Assembly: GCA_029259595.1 (NCBI GenBank)
Contig: JAJDEW010000115.1
Span: 62,001 to 126,000, forward strand
DNA from: Planctomycetota bacterium
GTDB taxonomy: Bacteria; Planctomycetota; UBA1135; GCA-002686595
Direction of reading: 5' to 3'
Length of the DNA stretch: 64,000 bases
The translations under genes and the position numbers were made by a program. Positions 1 through 9,245 of the stretch are shown in pieces. The notes under the pieces are model-generated. The model saw only the letters and a list, made by a program, of their open reading frames with translations. It made no database searches and was not told the origin of the DNA. Every line of letters starts with the position of its first letter. The first letter of the stretch is position 1.

Positions 1-1034
1 AAGTGACGCACACGGTACGCGGGCGCGAGCTGATCCAGAACTTCGTCTGGCGTGTCTGCGAGCTGCCAGGCGACTGGAACGCCGGCTCGATCATCGAGCG
101 CGAGATCGAGCGCGTGCACGAGATCGTGGGGCCCCAAGGCGAGGTGGTGATGGGGCTTTCGGGAGGTGTCGACAGCTCGGTCGCGGCCGTGATCGTGCAC
201 AAGGCGATCGGCGATCGACTGCACTGCATCTTTGTCGACAACGGCCTCCTGCGCAAAGGCGAGCGAGATGCGGTGCGCTTGCTCTTCGGCGATCACTTCC
301 ACATGGACCTGACCGTCGTCGACGCGTCCGAACGCTTCCTCGAGCGGCTCGCCGGCATCACGGAGCCCGAGGCCAAACGCAAGATCATCGGGCACGAGTT
401 CGTCGAGGTCTTCCGACGCGAGGCCAAGCGCTTCCAGCGGGCCGATTTCCTCGGGCAGGGCACGCTCTACCCCGACGTGATCGAGTCGGTGGCGGCACAC
501 GGCGGCAGCACGGCCGTCATCAAGAGCCATCACAACGTCGGCGGACTGCCCGACGACCTCGAAATGGAGCTCGTGGAGCCGCTGCGCGAGCTCTTCAAGG
601 ATGAAGTTCGCGTCATCGGGCGCCACATGGGGCTCGCTTCCGCCGTCGTCGATCGCCAGCCCTTCCCCGGCCCGGGCCTCGCCGTTCGCTGCCTGGGTGA
701 GATCACGCCGGAGCGCCTTGCCGTCCTGCGGGAAGCCGACCACATCGTCACCTCGGAGATCGAAGCGGCCGGTGCCCACGAGGGACTGTGGCAGTACTTC
801 GCCGTGCTCCTGCCGGTGCGCTCGGTGGGCGTGATGGGGGATGCGCGCACGTACGAAGAGGCCTGCGCCCTGCGGATCGTGCAATCCGAGGATGCCATGA
901 CCGCCGACTGGGTTCAGCTTCCGAAGGAACTCCTGGCGCGCATCTCGAATCGCATCATCAACGAGGTGCGTGGGATCAACCGCGTCGTGCTCGACATCAG
1001 CACGAAGCCGCCCGGCACGATCGAATGGGAGTAG
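1..1034 (+). CDS. guaA: GMP synthase (glutamine-hydrolysing), 3' part
   Basis: This is the C-terminal two thirds of GMP synthase, which aminates XMP to GMP in the cytoplasm using ATP and glutamine-derived ammonia. The ATP-pyrophosphatase P-loop SGGVDSS is visible about 55 residues into the visible part. The dimerisation domain follows, with [11 protein letters not shown] and the family C-terminus KPPGTIEWE. The class-I glutaminase domain (about 190 residues) lies upstream of the window, so the gene is cut at its 5' end. A GTG at position 3 is in frame but is internal, since the family is about 510-525 residues long. The stop overlaps the next gene by 10 bases, suggesting co-transcription. Family assignment is secure. 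Confidence 0.97.
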   Translation, partial: VTHTVRGRELIQNFVWRVCELPGDWNAGSIIEREIERVHEIVGPQGEVVMGLSGGVDSSVAAVIVHKAIGDRLHCIFVDNGLLRKGERDAVRLLFGDHFHMDLTVVDASERFLERLAGITEPEAKRKIIGHEFVEVFRREAKRFQRADFLGQGTLYPDVIESVAAHGGSTAVIKSHHNVGGLPDDLEMELVEPLRELFKDEVRVIGRHMGLASAVVDRQPFPGPGLAVRCLGEITPERLAVLREADHIVTSEIEAAGAHEGLWQYFAVLLPVRSVGVMGDARTYEEACALRIVQSEDAMTADWVQLPKELLARISNRIINEVRGINRVVLDISTKPPGTIEWE

Positions 1035-2656
1035 AGGGGGACGTCTCCTCGGTCCCCGGCCGCCGCGGGCGGTGGACCGTGGTGGCACTCCTCGTGCTCG
1101 CGCTGTCCGCGTCGCTGGGACGCTACGCGCTGTTCGGCGACGTCGGGATCAATCTCGCGGACGAGGGCTTTCTGTGGCTGGGAGTCCGCGAGGTCTTGGC
1201 GGGAGCGGTCCCCCTGCGCGACTTCCAGTCCTACGAGCCCGGCCGCTATCTCGTGGGTGCGCTGTTCGGCGGCGGGCTTCTGGACGTTCGACTCGCGGCC
1301 GCGGTGTTCTTCGGGCTCGGGCTCGCGGCTGGATTGCTCGTCCTGGCGCGGGTCCTGCCGCTGGTCCTCCTGCCCGTCGCGGCCTTCGTGTTGTGCGCTT
1401 GGGCCATTCCGCGCCACAAGCTCTTCGAACCGGCGCTGGCGCTTGCGGGTGTGTTCGCGATCGTGTCGTTGCTCGAGCGGCCAAGCGCGCGGCGGCACCT
1501 GCTCGTCGGCGTCTTCGCCGGCGTGGCCGCCTGCTTCGGGCGCAACCACGGGTTGTACAACGTCCTGGCTCAGCTCTGCGCTGGCCTGTACGCGTACGCC
1601 TGTCTGAACCGAACGGACCCGCTACGAAAGCTCGCAGCCTGGAGCGGCGGCATCGCGCTCGGCTACGCGCCGATGCTCCTCGCCCTCGTGTTCGTGGACG
1701 GCTTCGCAGCGGCGCTCGCGCGCTCGATCGCCTTCTATGCCGAGCAGGGTTCGAACCAGCCGCTGCCCTATCCTTGGCCGTGGTCGTTCGGGTACGGACA
1801 TCTGCTCGCGCACGAGCGCCTGGCCTGGCTCGTCGCCTTCGCCCTGCCTCCGCTGCTCCTGCCGCTGGCGGGGCTGGTCGGTGCGCGGTGGGGGTGTCGC
1901 CGTCCGGCGCGCACGTCCTTCGAGACCGAGAACCCGGCCCCTGCCGCGACGCAGGACGCGGAGCGACGCGGCGCTCTGGGGCGAGTACTCTTCGCCTGCG
2001 GCTTGGTCGGGCTCTTCTATTCCCATCAGTACGGCGTGCGTTCCGATGCGCCCCATCTCGCGCAGGGGCTGCACCCCGTCTTGCTCGCGGCGTTCGTCCT
2101 GCCCTGTGCGCTGCGCTCGGGACTCGCGCGCAATCTGGCGGTCGCGCTCGCTTTCTCGGGACTGGTCGCCTTGGCGGTCGCCGGACCGCCGGCGATCGAA
2201 ACGTCCTATGCCTCGATGCGGATCGGAAGCGAGGCTCCGGCTCCCGACCGCGCCCCGTTCACGTTCCGCGCGGGAGAGGACGAGATCCAGGCGGACTTCG
2301 TCAGCGCGGACTACACGCAGGGCATGTGCCGTCTGCTCGAGCATTTCGTGCGGCCCGATGCGACCCTTGCGGTCCTGCCCGGGTTTCCCGCCTTCTACCC
2401 GTTGCTCGGCCGTCGTCCGCCCGTGTGGTGGTCCTACGTCCTGTGGCGCCTGAACGAGGAGCAGCAAGCGAGCCTGCTCGGCGACTTCGATCGCAACAGG
2501 GTCGATTTCGTACTCGTGATCGATTCCGCCATCACGAGCGAGCTCCTGCTCCGCAACACCGCCCCGCGTGTATGGGAGCGACTGGAGACGGATTTCCGGC
2601 GAATCGCACAGCGGGCCCTACCGCCAGGGCACCACCTGTTCCAACGTATTCGGTAG
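1025..2656 (+). CDS. polytopic membrane protein, GT-C glycosyltransferase-like
   Basis: A protein of about 543 residues with many hydrophobic segments from residue 20 onward. After the first helix comes a loop with [11 protein letters not shown] and then [16 protein letters not shown]. This resembles the first extracytoplasmic loop of ArnT/PMT-type GT-C transferases, where an acidic residue acts as catalytic base. The C-terminus is soluble, with a segment [20 protein letters not shown] as seen in that superfamily. The ATG at 1025 lies inside the guaA stop region, giving a 10-base overlap and implying translational coupling. The likely role is transfer of a sugar from a lipid carrier to an exported acceptor. 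That role is inferred from topology and the loop motif only; a membrane protein of another type is possible. Confidence 0.65.
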   Translation: MGVEGDVSSVPGRRGRWTVVALLVLALSASLGRYALFGDVGINLADEGFLWLGVREVLAGAVPLRDFQSYEPGRYLVGALFGGGLLDVRLAAAVFFGLGLAAGLLVLARVLPLVLLPVAAFVLCAWAIPRHKLFEPALALAGVFAIVSLLERPSARRHLLVGVFAGVAACFGRNHGLYNVLAQLCAGLYAYACLNRTDPLRKLAAWSGGIALGYAPMLLALVFVDGFAAALARSIAFYAEQGSNQPLPYPWPWSFGYGHLLAHERLAWLVAFALPPLLLPLAGLVGARWGCRRPARTSFETENPAPAATQDAERRGALGRVLFACGLVGLFYSHQYGVRSDAPHLAQGLHPVLLAAFVLPCALRSGLARNLAVALAFSGLVALAVAGPPAIETSYASMRIGSEAPAPDRAPFTFRAGEDEIQADFVSADYTQGMCRLLEHFVRPDATLAVLPGFPAFYPLLGRRPPVWWSYVLWRLNEEQQASLLGDFDRNRVDFVLVIDSAITSELLLRNTAPRVWERLETDFRRIAQRALPPGHHLFQRIR

Positions 2657-2739
2657 GCCGCCGTATCCCATGACGCAGCCGTCGACCGGGTGCTCCGATC
2701 CCTCCCGTCAAGTCACTCAGCCCGTCCCCTCCGTTTCGA

Positions 2740-2745
2740 TAGCAT
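2740..2745 (+). promoter_or_regulatory. candidate -10 hexamer TAGCAT, near-leaderless
   Basis: TAGCAT ends 7 bases before the ATG of the sulfatase-like gene. With the usual 6-8 base spacing to the transcription start, the mRNA would begin at or next to the start codon. No good -35 hexamer or Shine-Dalgarno sequence is seen. The same arrangement occurs upstream of ubiX, the OPT gene and the GT2 gene. Confidence 0.35.
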
Positions 2746-2752
2746 CTGCACC

Positions 2753-4339
2753 ATGCAACAGCGGTCACTAGCTGCCCTCGTTCTCGCCCTCGCCACGTCG
2801 GTCGGGGCCGTCTCGTGTGGCGGTGGTGTCGAGCCGCCTCGGCTCGTCGTCCTCTACGCGGCTTGTACGGTGAACAAGAGCTATCTCTCGCCCTACGACG
2901 ACGACGTGGACTTCACGCCGGCCTTCGCGAAGTTCGCGTCCGAAGGCGTCACCTTCGAGCGTCACGTGACGGAGGCCGGGCAGTCCGGGATTTCCTTCGC
3001 GTCGCTCTTCTCCGGCGTTCACGCCCCGGTCCACCGCGCCTACCGCCATCCGATCCGGATCCCGGACGACCTGTGGCTCATCACGGAGGCCTACGCGGAC
3101 GCGGGCTACGACACGTGGTTCTACAACGGCCACCGGATGGGGTCGATCGAACTGAACTACGGCCAAGGCGTGCCACCGGATCAAGCCATCCAAACCGCGT
3201 TCATGAAGGTCGACGAGTACACCGCGACCGATGCTCGTTTCGCCGGGATCCTGGAGCGGCTGCAGGCGGATCCGAAGGCGAAGGCCTTCGTTCTGATCAA
3301 CCTCACGGTTTCGCATTCGCCCTATCACGCCTACGCGAGGCCGGAGGTGATCGACGAATTCTTCAGGCTGTATCCGCGTCGCGTCGGGGCACTGAAGCCC
3401 GAAGTCTACAACCGGATGATCCGGATCTACGACACGCACCGCCTGGCCTTGCAGTGGGACTACGAGAAGACGGTGGCGAAGCTCGGCTTGACGGAGGTCG
3501 ACGAGCGTGACCTGCACGCGACACTCGAGCTCGCCTACCGGGCCTGCATGTACTTCCTCGACAAGAAATTCGGGGAGTTCGTCGACTCGATCGACGCGGC
3601 CGGTCTGCGGGACGATTCCCTGATCGCGTTCACGTCGGACCACGGCGAGGTGCTGTACCGGGACAACGCCTTGTACCAGTACACGCACGGGTTGCAGCTC
3701 GCCCCCGAGGTGCTCGACGTGGCCTGGCTCCTGCGCGGAAAAGGCATCCGACCCGGACGCTACGGCTCGGTGACGCGTTCGATCGACGTGTACCCGACCT
3801 TGGCGGAGCTCTCGGGCATCTCGTTGCCGGACGGCATCGAGGGCGTCAGCCTGGCGGACGCGGTGCGAGGCCGGGCCAAGGAGCCCGAGCTCGTGGCCTT
3901 TTCGCACACGACGACCCTCGGCCCCAACCTGCTGGCCCTCTTTCAGGACTGGCACGAGGTCATCGACCGCAACCCGACCGAGGACGCTCGCTGGAGCCAG
4001 GTGCGCGTGCGCTCGGGCGATCTGGTCCTGAAGCTGCGCCACGAAGGGGGCGACCGTTGGATCGAGCAGGTGTTCGATCTGGCCTCGGACCGTGAGGAGC
4101 GGCGCGACCTCTACGACCCGAACGATCCCCGGCACGCCGCTCTCGCGAGCCGCGCCAAGGCCTATCGAGAACGACTCGTCGACGCCTTCCACAGCGGCGA
4201 GGGGGCCTACCTCTCGAGCGAAGCAGCCCGCGAGCACCTGCAGGGCTTGGGCTACGTGGGAGGCGACGAAGAGGAACGAGAGCCGCCTGCGGCGGGCTCC
4301 CAGGGCGCTCCGTCGGGCCCTGATGGAGAAAAACGGTGA
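2753..4339 (+). CDS. sulfatase/alkaline phosphatase-superfamily lipoprotein, degenerate metal site
   Basis: A secreted lipoprotein of about 528 residues with the sulfatase fold. The start was chosen at the ATG that gives a lipoprotein signal peptide ending in GAVSC; an upstream in-frame ATG at 2690 would bury it. The second metal motif is clear (AFTSDHGEVLY), followed by a His in YTHGLQL and the DVYPTLAELSGI segment typical of the family. The first metal motif, normally of the form V-L-I-x-x-D-T, reads VVLYAACTVNK, so the usual Asp appears to be Cys. The nucleophile region reads AGQSGISFAS rather than C-x-P-S-R. It may therefore act on an unusual phosphate or sulfate ester, or bind without catalysis. 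The fold is confident; the substrate is unknown. Confidence 0.75.
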   Translation: MQQRSLAALVLALATSVGAVSCGGGVEPPRLVVLYAACTVNKSYLSPYDDDVDFTPAFAKFASEGVTFERHVTEAGQSGISFASLFSGVHAPVHRAYRHPIRIPDDLWLITEAYADAGYDTWFYNGHRMGSIELNYGQGVPPDQAIQTAFMKVDEYTATDARFAGILERLQADPKAKAFVLINLTVSHSPYHAYARPEVIDEFFRLYPRRVGALKPEVYNRMIRIYDTHRLALQWDYEKTVAKLGLTEVDERDLHATLELAYRACMYFLDKKFGEFVDSIDAAGLRDDSLIAFTSDHGEVLYRDNALYQYTHGLQLAPEVLDVAWLLRGKGIRPGRYGSVTRSIDVYPTLAELSGISLPDGIEGVSLADAVRGRAKEPELVAFSHTTTLGPNLLALFQDWHEVIDRNPTEDARWSQVRVRSGDLVLKLRHEGGDRWIEQVFDLASDREERRDLYDPNDPRHAALASRAKAYRERLVDAFHSGEGAYLSSEAAREHLQGLGYVGGDEEEREPPAAGSQGAPSGPDGEKR

Positions 4340-4499
4340 ACCCCCAGGGTTCGCCGGCCGTCTGCTTCGAAGCGCTTTCCGGGTCGGGCCGGCGGGCCGG
4401 AGCGGAGATCGGGCGAATGCACTCGCGTCAGGCCGGTCTCCGAACCGATTCCATCCGCTACGCTCGTGCACCGGGCCGGTTCCGGAGCGCACCCCTCTC

Positions 4500-5516
4500 A
4501 TGAAGCCCCTGGCCTATCTCGTCGTCTGCGCTTCGCTCGTTGCCCCCTCGGGGCCGCACCGTTCGGAGGCGTTCCGCTTTCAGCCCGCGGCCGGGAGCGC
4601 GCTCGACAAGCACTTTATGACGAAGGGGGACCTACGGCTGGTCGGGCTCGAGCTGGAGTACGACGGCACCGTCTGCGACCCGGCCATGTTCGGCCTCGAC
4701 GGGGAGGCGCTGTTCCGCTTCGGTTACGAGCTCGCGTCGCGCGACGAGTACAAGGAGATCGTGCCGGGCCGACCGACCGAGCTGCTGCGGACCTTTGCCG
4801 GCCTCGGCTTCTGGGTCGAGAGCGACGAAGGCTACGAGACGCGCCGGACCGGGGACGGCCTGATCGGCAAGACGATCCGCTACGTCTGGGACGAGCGTGC
4901 GAAGACCTACCGCCGTTCGTATGTCGGCGACAAGGGAACCCCGACGCAGCTCGCGGAGATGGACGAAGATCTGGACCTGCGCGCGCTGCTGCCGGCGAAC
5001 GAGGTCGAAGAGGGCGAGACCTGGGTGGTCGAGGGGGAGACGCTCGCGAGCGTGCTCGTCCCCGGTCTCGATTTCGAGCGGGCTCTCGAGGACGAACACG
5101 ACTTCTTGGGGACGATCCCCGACGAGTTGGCTGCGGCGTTGCGCGAGGCGCTCCGTTCGGCCCGCGCCACCTGTCGCTACGAAGGTTACGAGGAAGGCGG
5201 CAGCGAGCACGGGATCATCGGATTCGAGGGGCAAGTGCGCGCCGACGTGGCGCTCGACCCCGAGCTCTTCTTCCGAGACCGCTCCAGCGAAGACATCGAG
5301 GTCTCGAGCTTGATGGCGGGAATCAAGAGCGATCTCTCCGGGCGCTGTCGCTGGAACCTCTCCGAGGGCCGCTTCGAGTCCTTCGAGATGGAGGGGGCGG
5401 GCGAGATCATCCTCGAGTTCGACCTCGATGTGATTCCGCTCGGGATCGAGCTCACCGGGCGGGCCACGTTCGCGATCGACTTCGCCCGCGACGCACGCGC
5501 CGAGACCCACGACTGA
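4500..5516 (+). CDS. secreted protein of unknown function
   Basis: A protein of about 338 residues with an N-terminal signal-like segment (MKPLAYLVVCASLVAPSG). The rest is acidic and soluble with no membrane helix. I recognise no family. Alternating short hydrophobic stretches near the C-terminus (EIILEFDLDVIPLGIELTG) look like beta strands, so a beta-rich periplasmic protein is plausible. It is separated from the sulfatase-like gene by 160 bases that contain only a short GAACCC/GGGTTC hairpin at the preceding stop codon. It faces the minus-strand gatCAB cluster tail to tail with a gap of only 8 bases. The start at 4500 is preferred because upstream codons would overlap the previous gene in another frame and lack a signal peptide. 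Confidence 0.7.
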   Translation: MKPLAYLVVCASLVAPSGPHRSEAFRFQPAAGSALDKHFMTKGDLRLVGLELEYDGTVCDPAMFGLDGEALFRFGYELASRDEYKEIVPGRPTELLRTFAGLGFWVESDEGYETRRTGDGLIGKTIRYVWDERAKTYRRSYVGDKGTPTQLAEMDEDLDLRALLPANEVEEGETWVVEGETLASVLVPGLDFERALEDEHDFLGTIPDELAAALREALRSARATCRYEGYEEGGSEHGIIGFEGQVRADVALDPELFFRDRSSEDIEVSSLMAGIKSDLSGRCRWNLSEGRFESFEMEGAGEIILEFDLDVIPLGIELTGRATFAIDFARDARAETHD

Positions 5517-5524
5517 CGGCGGGC

Positions 5525-5914
5525 TCAGGCGCGTCGATTCAGCGTGCGCGTGATCCAGGGACCGACGAATCCGCCGAGCAGGACGAGCACCAGCACGAGG
5601 GCGGCGAGACGTCCGAAGCCACGCCAGCCGCGCGGCATCGCACCCCAGAGAAAGGCGAGTCCGACACTGCCGAAGGCGAGGAGTCCGACGGCGAGGATCC
5701 AACCTTCGCGAAAGAACAGGCGCAGGTCGCGGTGGGCGTGGCGGAGATCGTCCTCGAGCGCCCAGCCGCGTGGAAGGGCGCGGCGTAGCTCGGCCGGGGT
5801 GAGCGGGGCACCCTTGGCGCGCTCGAGCGCCGTGAGGTCGACGAGCTCTTCGAGCGGGAGCCGACGCTGGGGCGTTCCCCGCCCCTCGGGGTCCCCGTCT
5901 CGATGCTCGTTCAT
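5525..5914 (-). CDS. small two-helix membrane protein in the gatCAB operon
   Basis: A protein of about 129 residues with a soluble N-terminal half (ELVDLTALERAKG, then PAELRRALPRGW). Two hydrophobic segments follow at roughly residues 70-92 and 102-122, and the end is basic. Its ATG overlaps the gatB stop in an ATGA arrangement (5911-5914), so it is the last gene of the gatC-gatA-gatB operon and probably translationally coupled. I recognise no domain. The operon position gives no strong functional clue, since GatCAB acts in the cytoplasm while this protein would sit in the membrane. It is real by overlap, codon use and length, but its function is unknown. Confidence 0.7.
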   Translation of the reverse strand: MNEHRDGDPEGRGTPQRRLPLEELVDLTALERAKGAPLTPAELRRALPRGWALEDDLRHAHRDLRLFFREGWILAVGLLAFGSVGLAFLWGAMPRGWRGFGRLAALVLVLVLLGGFVGPWITRTLNRRA

Positions 5915-7362
5915 GCCTCGCTCTCGTCGATCATCCGTTGGAGCAGAGCACGAACACGTTCGGGGGCGGCCTGGCCGTGCGAGGCCTTCATGACGGCGCC
6001 CATGAGCGCTCCGATCGCCTTGGTCTTGCCCGCGCGCACTTCGCGCGCGACGTCTTCGCGCCCGACGAGGGCCTGACGACACCAACGCTCGAGAGCCGCT
6101 TCGTCGGTGACGAGCAGGAGGTGCTCCTCTTGCAAGATGCGGTCGACGTCGCGTTCGTCCCCGCGCACGAGCAGCTCGAGGACGCGCCTGCCTCCGTTGG
6201 CGTGGATCGCACCCGACTCGACCTCGCGCGTGACGCGCGCCAGGTCGGCGGGCGCCACGGGGTGACCGTGTTCGGCCCGTGCGCGCACGGCGGGCTCCGC
6301 CAGTGCCGGTACGACCTCGTTGGCGATCAGATTGGCGAGCGACTTGGGGGAGGCCGCTGTTTCGAGCGCCGCCTCGAACAGGTGCGCCACGACGGGGTCC
6401 GAACTCAAGAGGTCGGCGTCGTAGGCGGACAGTCCGAGGGTCTCCGTGTAGCGCGCGCGCTTGGCCGCCGGTAGCTCGGGCAAGGCGGCGCGCTCCGCCT
6501 CGATGAGCGTGGCGGGGATCACGAGGGCCGGAAGGTCGGGCTCCGGGAAGTAGCGGTAGTCGTCCGCGTCCTCTTTCGAGCGCATGACCCGGGTTTCCGC
6601 TCGATCGGCGTCCCAGAGCCGTGTTTCCTGGCGGATCTCGTGTCCCGCGCCACGCTCGAGCAGGCCCGACTGACGCGCGATCTCGTGCTCGAGCGAGTCC
6701 CGCACGAAGCGGAACGAATTCAGGTTCTTGAGCTCGACCTTCGTTCCCCAGGGTTCGCCGGGCCTGTGCAGCGAGACGTTCACGTCGCACCGCAGGCTGC
6801 CCTTCTCCATGTCGCAGTCCGAAACGCCCGCGAAACGCAGCATCTCCTTCAACGCGGTCAGGAACTCGTGGGCCTCGTCCGCGGTCTGCAAGTCGGCTTC
6901 GGTGACGGCCTCGATCAGCGGGACGCCGGCGCGGTTGAGATCGACGAGGGTCGCGTCACCGCGGTCGTGAATGGCCTTGCCGGCGTCTTCTTCGAGGTGA
7001 ATACGGCGCAACCGAACGGTGCGGCCCGACGCGAGCCGTACGCCACCGCCCTGGCAGTAGGGCGCATCGAACTGCGTGATCTGGTAGCCCTTGGGGAGGT
7101 CGCAATAAAAGTAGTTCTTGCGGTCGAAATCGCTCGTCGCGCGGATCGTGCCTTCGACCGCGAGCGCCGCTCGGACCGCGAGCCGAACCGCGGCCTCGTT
7201 GAGCACGGGCAAGGCGCCGGGCTGGCCGCTGCAGACCGGACAGACGTGCGTGTTCGGCGGCTCGCCAAACGTGTTGCGGCAGCCGCAGAAGAGCTTCGTG
7301 CGGGTGCCGAGCTGGCAGTGGACCTCGAGCCCGATGACCGCCGCGTAGTCAGCGTTCGTCAC
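5911..7362 (-). CDS. gatB: Asp-tRNA(Asn)/Glu-tRNA(Gln) amidotransferase subunit B
   Basis: The kinase/tRNA-binding subunit of GatCAB, which activates misacylated Glu-tRNA(Gln) or Asp-tRNA(Asn) with ATP before transamidation. About 483 residues, the normal family length. The N-terminal AVIGLEVHCQLGTRTKLFC, the Cys cluster CGCRNTF...CPVCSG and DFDRKNYFYCDLPKGYQI are hallmark segments. The C-terminal YqeY-like tail domain ends in ALLQRMIDE. The start is GTG at 7362, which overlaps the gatA stop as GTGA; upstream in-frame codons lack the conserved N-terminus. Presence of the complete gatCAB set suggests indirect charging of tRNA-Gln and/or tRNA-Asn in this organism. Confidence 0.96.
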   Translation of the reverse strand: MTNADYAAVIGLEVHCQLGTRTKLFCGCRNTFGEPPNTHVCPVCSGQPGALPVLNEAAVRLAVRAALAVEGTIRATSDFDRKNYFYCDLPKGYQITQFDAPYCQGGGVRLASGRTVRLRRIHLEEDAGKAIHDRGDATLVDLNRAGVPLIEAVTEADLQTADEAHEFLTALKEMLRFAGVSDCDMEKGSLRCDVNVSLHRPGEPWGTKVELKNLNSFRFVRDSLEHEIARQSGLLERGAGHEIRQETRLWDADRAETRVMRSKEDADDYRYFPEPDLPALVIPATLIEAERAALPELPAAKRARYTETLGLSAYDADLLSSDPVVAHLFEAALETAASPKSLANLIANEVVPALAEPAVRARAEHGHPVAPADLARVTREVESGAIHANGGRRVLELLVRGDERDVDRILQEEHLLLVTDEAALERWCRQALVGREDVAREVRAGKTKAIGALMGAVMKASHGQAAPERVRALLQRMIDESEA

Positions 7363-8828
7363 GCCGAGACCTCCGGCGCGAGCGCGCTCGTGAAGGGAGC
7401 GCCGAGTCGGTCGGCGGCCGCCACCAAGGCGCAGAGGCGCGCGTCGCTGCCGCGCGGGCCGACCCACTGCAAGCCCACGGGCAAGGTCGCACCTCCGGCG
7501 GGGTCGTCGACGGTCCCCACGGGCGCGCTCACCGCCGGCAGGCCCGCGAGGCTGGCGGGGACCGTCAGGTGGTCGCAGGCGTACATCGCGAGCGGGTCGT
7601 CGACGCGCTCGCCGAGATGGAAGGCCGGCGTAGGTGTCGTCGGGCCGAGCAGGACGTCGACCTCGCGAAAGGCCGCATCGAACTCGTGCACGAGTCGCCG
7701 TCGCGCGCGCAGCGCCTTCGTGTACCAGTGCTGGGCATAGCCGGCGGAAAGAACGTAGGTTCCGAGCAGGATGCGGCGCTTCACCTCGTCGCCGAAGCCG
7801 GCGGCGCGCGTGGCTTCGAACATCGCATCGAGGCTCGGGTCGTCGCCTTGTACGCGCCTGCCGTAGCGAACGCCGTCGTAGCGCGCGAGGTTGCTCGAGG
7901 CCTCTCCGGTCGCGATGACGTAGTAGATCGGAACGGCCTGGCCGGCGAGCGGTAGCGACACCTCGCGCAGGACACAGCCCGCGCGCTCGAGCGCGGCGAG
8001 CGCCTCGTTCGTGCGCGCCTCCACGCGCGGGTCGAGGCCCGGACCGAAGGTCTCGCGCGCGACTCCGACGACGAGACCGTCGAGTTCACGATCCGCTTCG
8101 TTTCCGGGGCCCTCGATCCGGACCGTGGTGGCATCCAGCGGATCCGGGCCGGCCAGGACTGCGAGCAGCGTGGCGAGATCGGTGGCCTCCGCGGCGAGCA
8201 CACCGACGACGTCGAGCGAGGAGGCGAAGGCGACGAGGCCGTAGCGCGAGACCGCACCGTAGCTCGGCTTCAGCCCGAAGACGCCCGAAAGAGCCGCGGG
8301 CTGGCGGACGGAACCTCCCGTGTCGGAGCCCAACGCGAAGGGAACGAGTCCGGCCGCCACGCTGACCGCGGAGCCGCTCGACGATCCGCCGGGCGTGCGG
8401 CCGAGGTCCCAAGGGTTGCGTGCGATGCCATAGCACGTGTTCTCGCCCGAGGACCCCATGCCGAACTCGTCCATGTTGGTCGTGCCGATCGGAATCGCAC
8501 CGGCCGCGACGAGCCGTTCGACGGCGGTCGCGGTGTAGGGCGGGCGATAGCCGGCCAAGAGGGCGCTGCCGCAATTCGTCTCGCGTTCCGCGATGCACAG
8601 GTTGGCCTTGGTCGCGAAGGGGACGCCGGCGAGCGGACCCGGCTCGGCGCCCGCAGCCAGGGCCGCGTCCAGGCGCTCGGCGCACGCGAGCGCGTCCGTC
8701 GCCGCGAGGGCCTGAAACGCCGCGAGGCGTGGATTCGCTCGCTCACACGACGCGAGCGTCGCTTGAACGGTCGAGCGCGCGCTGCGGGTCCCGTCGGCGA
8801 GCGCTCGGGCGAGCTGGGACAGGCTCAT
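7359..8828 (-). CDS. gatA: Asp-tRNA(Asn)/Glu-tRNA(Gln) amidotransferase subunit A
   Basis: The glutaminase subunit of GatCAB (amidase-signature family, about 489 residues), releasing ammonia for the transamidation carried out with GatB. The Ser-cis-Ser-Lys triad is visible: Lys in PFATKANLC (about residue 74), the Ser cluster in TPGGSSSGSA (about 149-151) and the nucleophile in GSDTGGSVRQPAA (about 173). The AMKANL-type N-terminal segment and the family end LPVGLQWVGPRG are present. The ATG at 8828 overlaps the gatC stop (ATGA), and the stop overlaps the gatB GTG. All three subunits should therefore be made from one coupled transcript. Confidence 0.97.
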   Translation of the reverse strand: MSLSQLARALADGTRSARSTVQATLASCERANPRLAAFQALAATDALACAERLDAALAAGAEPGPLAGVPFATKANLCIAERETNCGSALLAGYRPPYTATAVERLVAAGAIPIGTTNMDEFGMGSSGENTCYGIARNPWDLGRTPGGSSSGSAVSVAAGLVPFALGSDTGGSVRQPAALSGVFGLKPSYGAVSRYGLVAFASSLDVVGVLAAEATDLATLLAVLAGPDPLDATTVRIEGPGNEADRELDGLVVGVARETFGPGLDPRVEARTNEALAALERAGCVLREVSLPLAGQAVPIYYVIATGEASSNLARYDGVRYGRRVQGDDPSLDAMFEATRAAGFGDEVKRRILLGTYVLSAGYAQHWYTKALRARRRLVHEFDAAFREVDVLLGPTTPTPAFHLGERVDDPLAMYACDHLTVPASLAGLPAVSAPVGTVDDPAGGATLPVGLQWVGPRGSDARLCALVAAADRLGAPFTSALAPEVSA

Positions 8829-9133
8829 TCGGCTCCTCCGATCGTTTTCGGAACTCGAAAGAAGTCGTCCAGTCGATCGGGCGCGTTGGCGAGCAGGCGC
8901 GCGGTCGCGAGGGACGCGCGTGGCTCGTCCGCGCGCAGCTCCAGGGCCGGGCCGGCGACGCGGCGGACGGGCTCTTCGTCGTCGACGTCCAGCGCCTCGA
9001 TGGCGCGCAAGGCCGCCAGGATGCGAGCGAGATGGGGCGTGAGGCGCTCCAGCTCGGAGGCTTCCAGCTTCAGGCGCGCGAGGCCGGCAATCCGGCGCAC
9101 GAGCCGCGGGTCCAGGGGTTGGTCTCGTTCCAC
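8825..9133 (-). CDS. gatC: Asp-tRNA(Asn)/Glu-tRNA(Gln) amidotransferase subunit C
   Basis: The small subunit that wraps around GatA and stabilises the GatCAB complex. About 102 residues with the family pattern VRRIAGLARLKLEASELERL near the N-terminus and LLANAPDRLDDFFRVPKTIG at the C-terminus. The start chosen is GTG at 9133, which gives the usual short segment before the LARL helix. No in-frame ATG gives a sensible length, and longer versions would run under the divergent gene that starts at 9246. It is the first gene of the gatC-gatA-gatB-membrane protein operon. A TAGGAT hexamer on the minus strand at 9234-9229 is a possible -10 element. Confidence 0.92.
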   Translation of the reverse strand: MERDQPLDPRLVRRIAGLARLKLEASELERLTPHLARILAALRAIEALDVDDEEPVRRVAGPALELRADEPRASLATARLLANAPDRLDDFFRVPKTIGGAE

Positions 9134-9245
9134 GGCGTGGTCTCGGGGCTCGGGCGCGCGACGCTCGGGAGCCGGCGGGGCCGGCCGGGGGCCGCCACGT
9201 CCGGCGCGCTTGCACCCACCGTTCCGCGATCCTACCGTGGCGTCG

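Noticed and set aside
3-5. GTG at the left edge as the start of guaA
   Set aside because: The family has a glutaminase domain of about 190 residues upstream, so this codon is internal.
1622-2467. Minus-strand open frame of 281 codons under the membrane protein gene
   Set aside because: Charged, low-complexity translation opposite a clear polytopic membrane protein; typical for GC-rich DNA.
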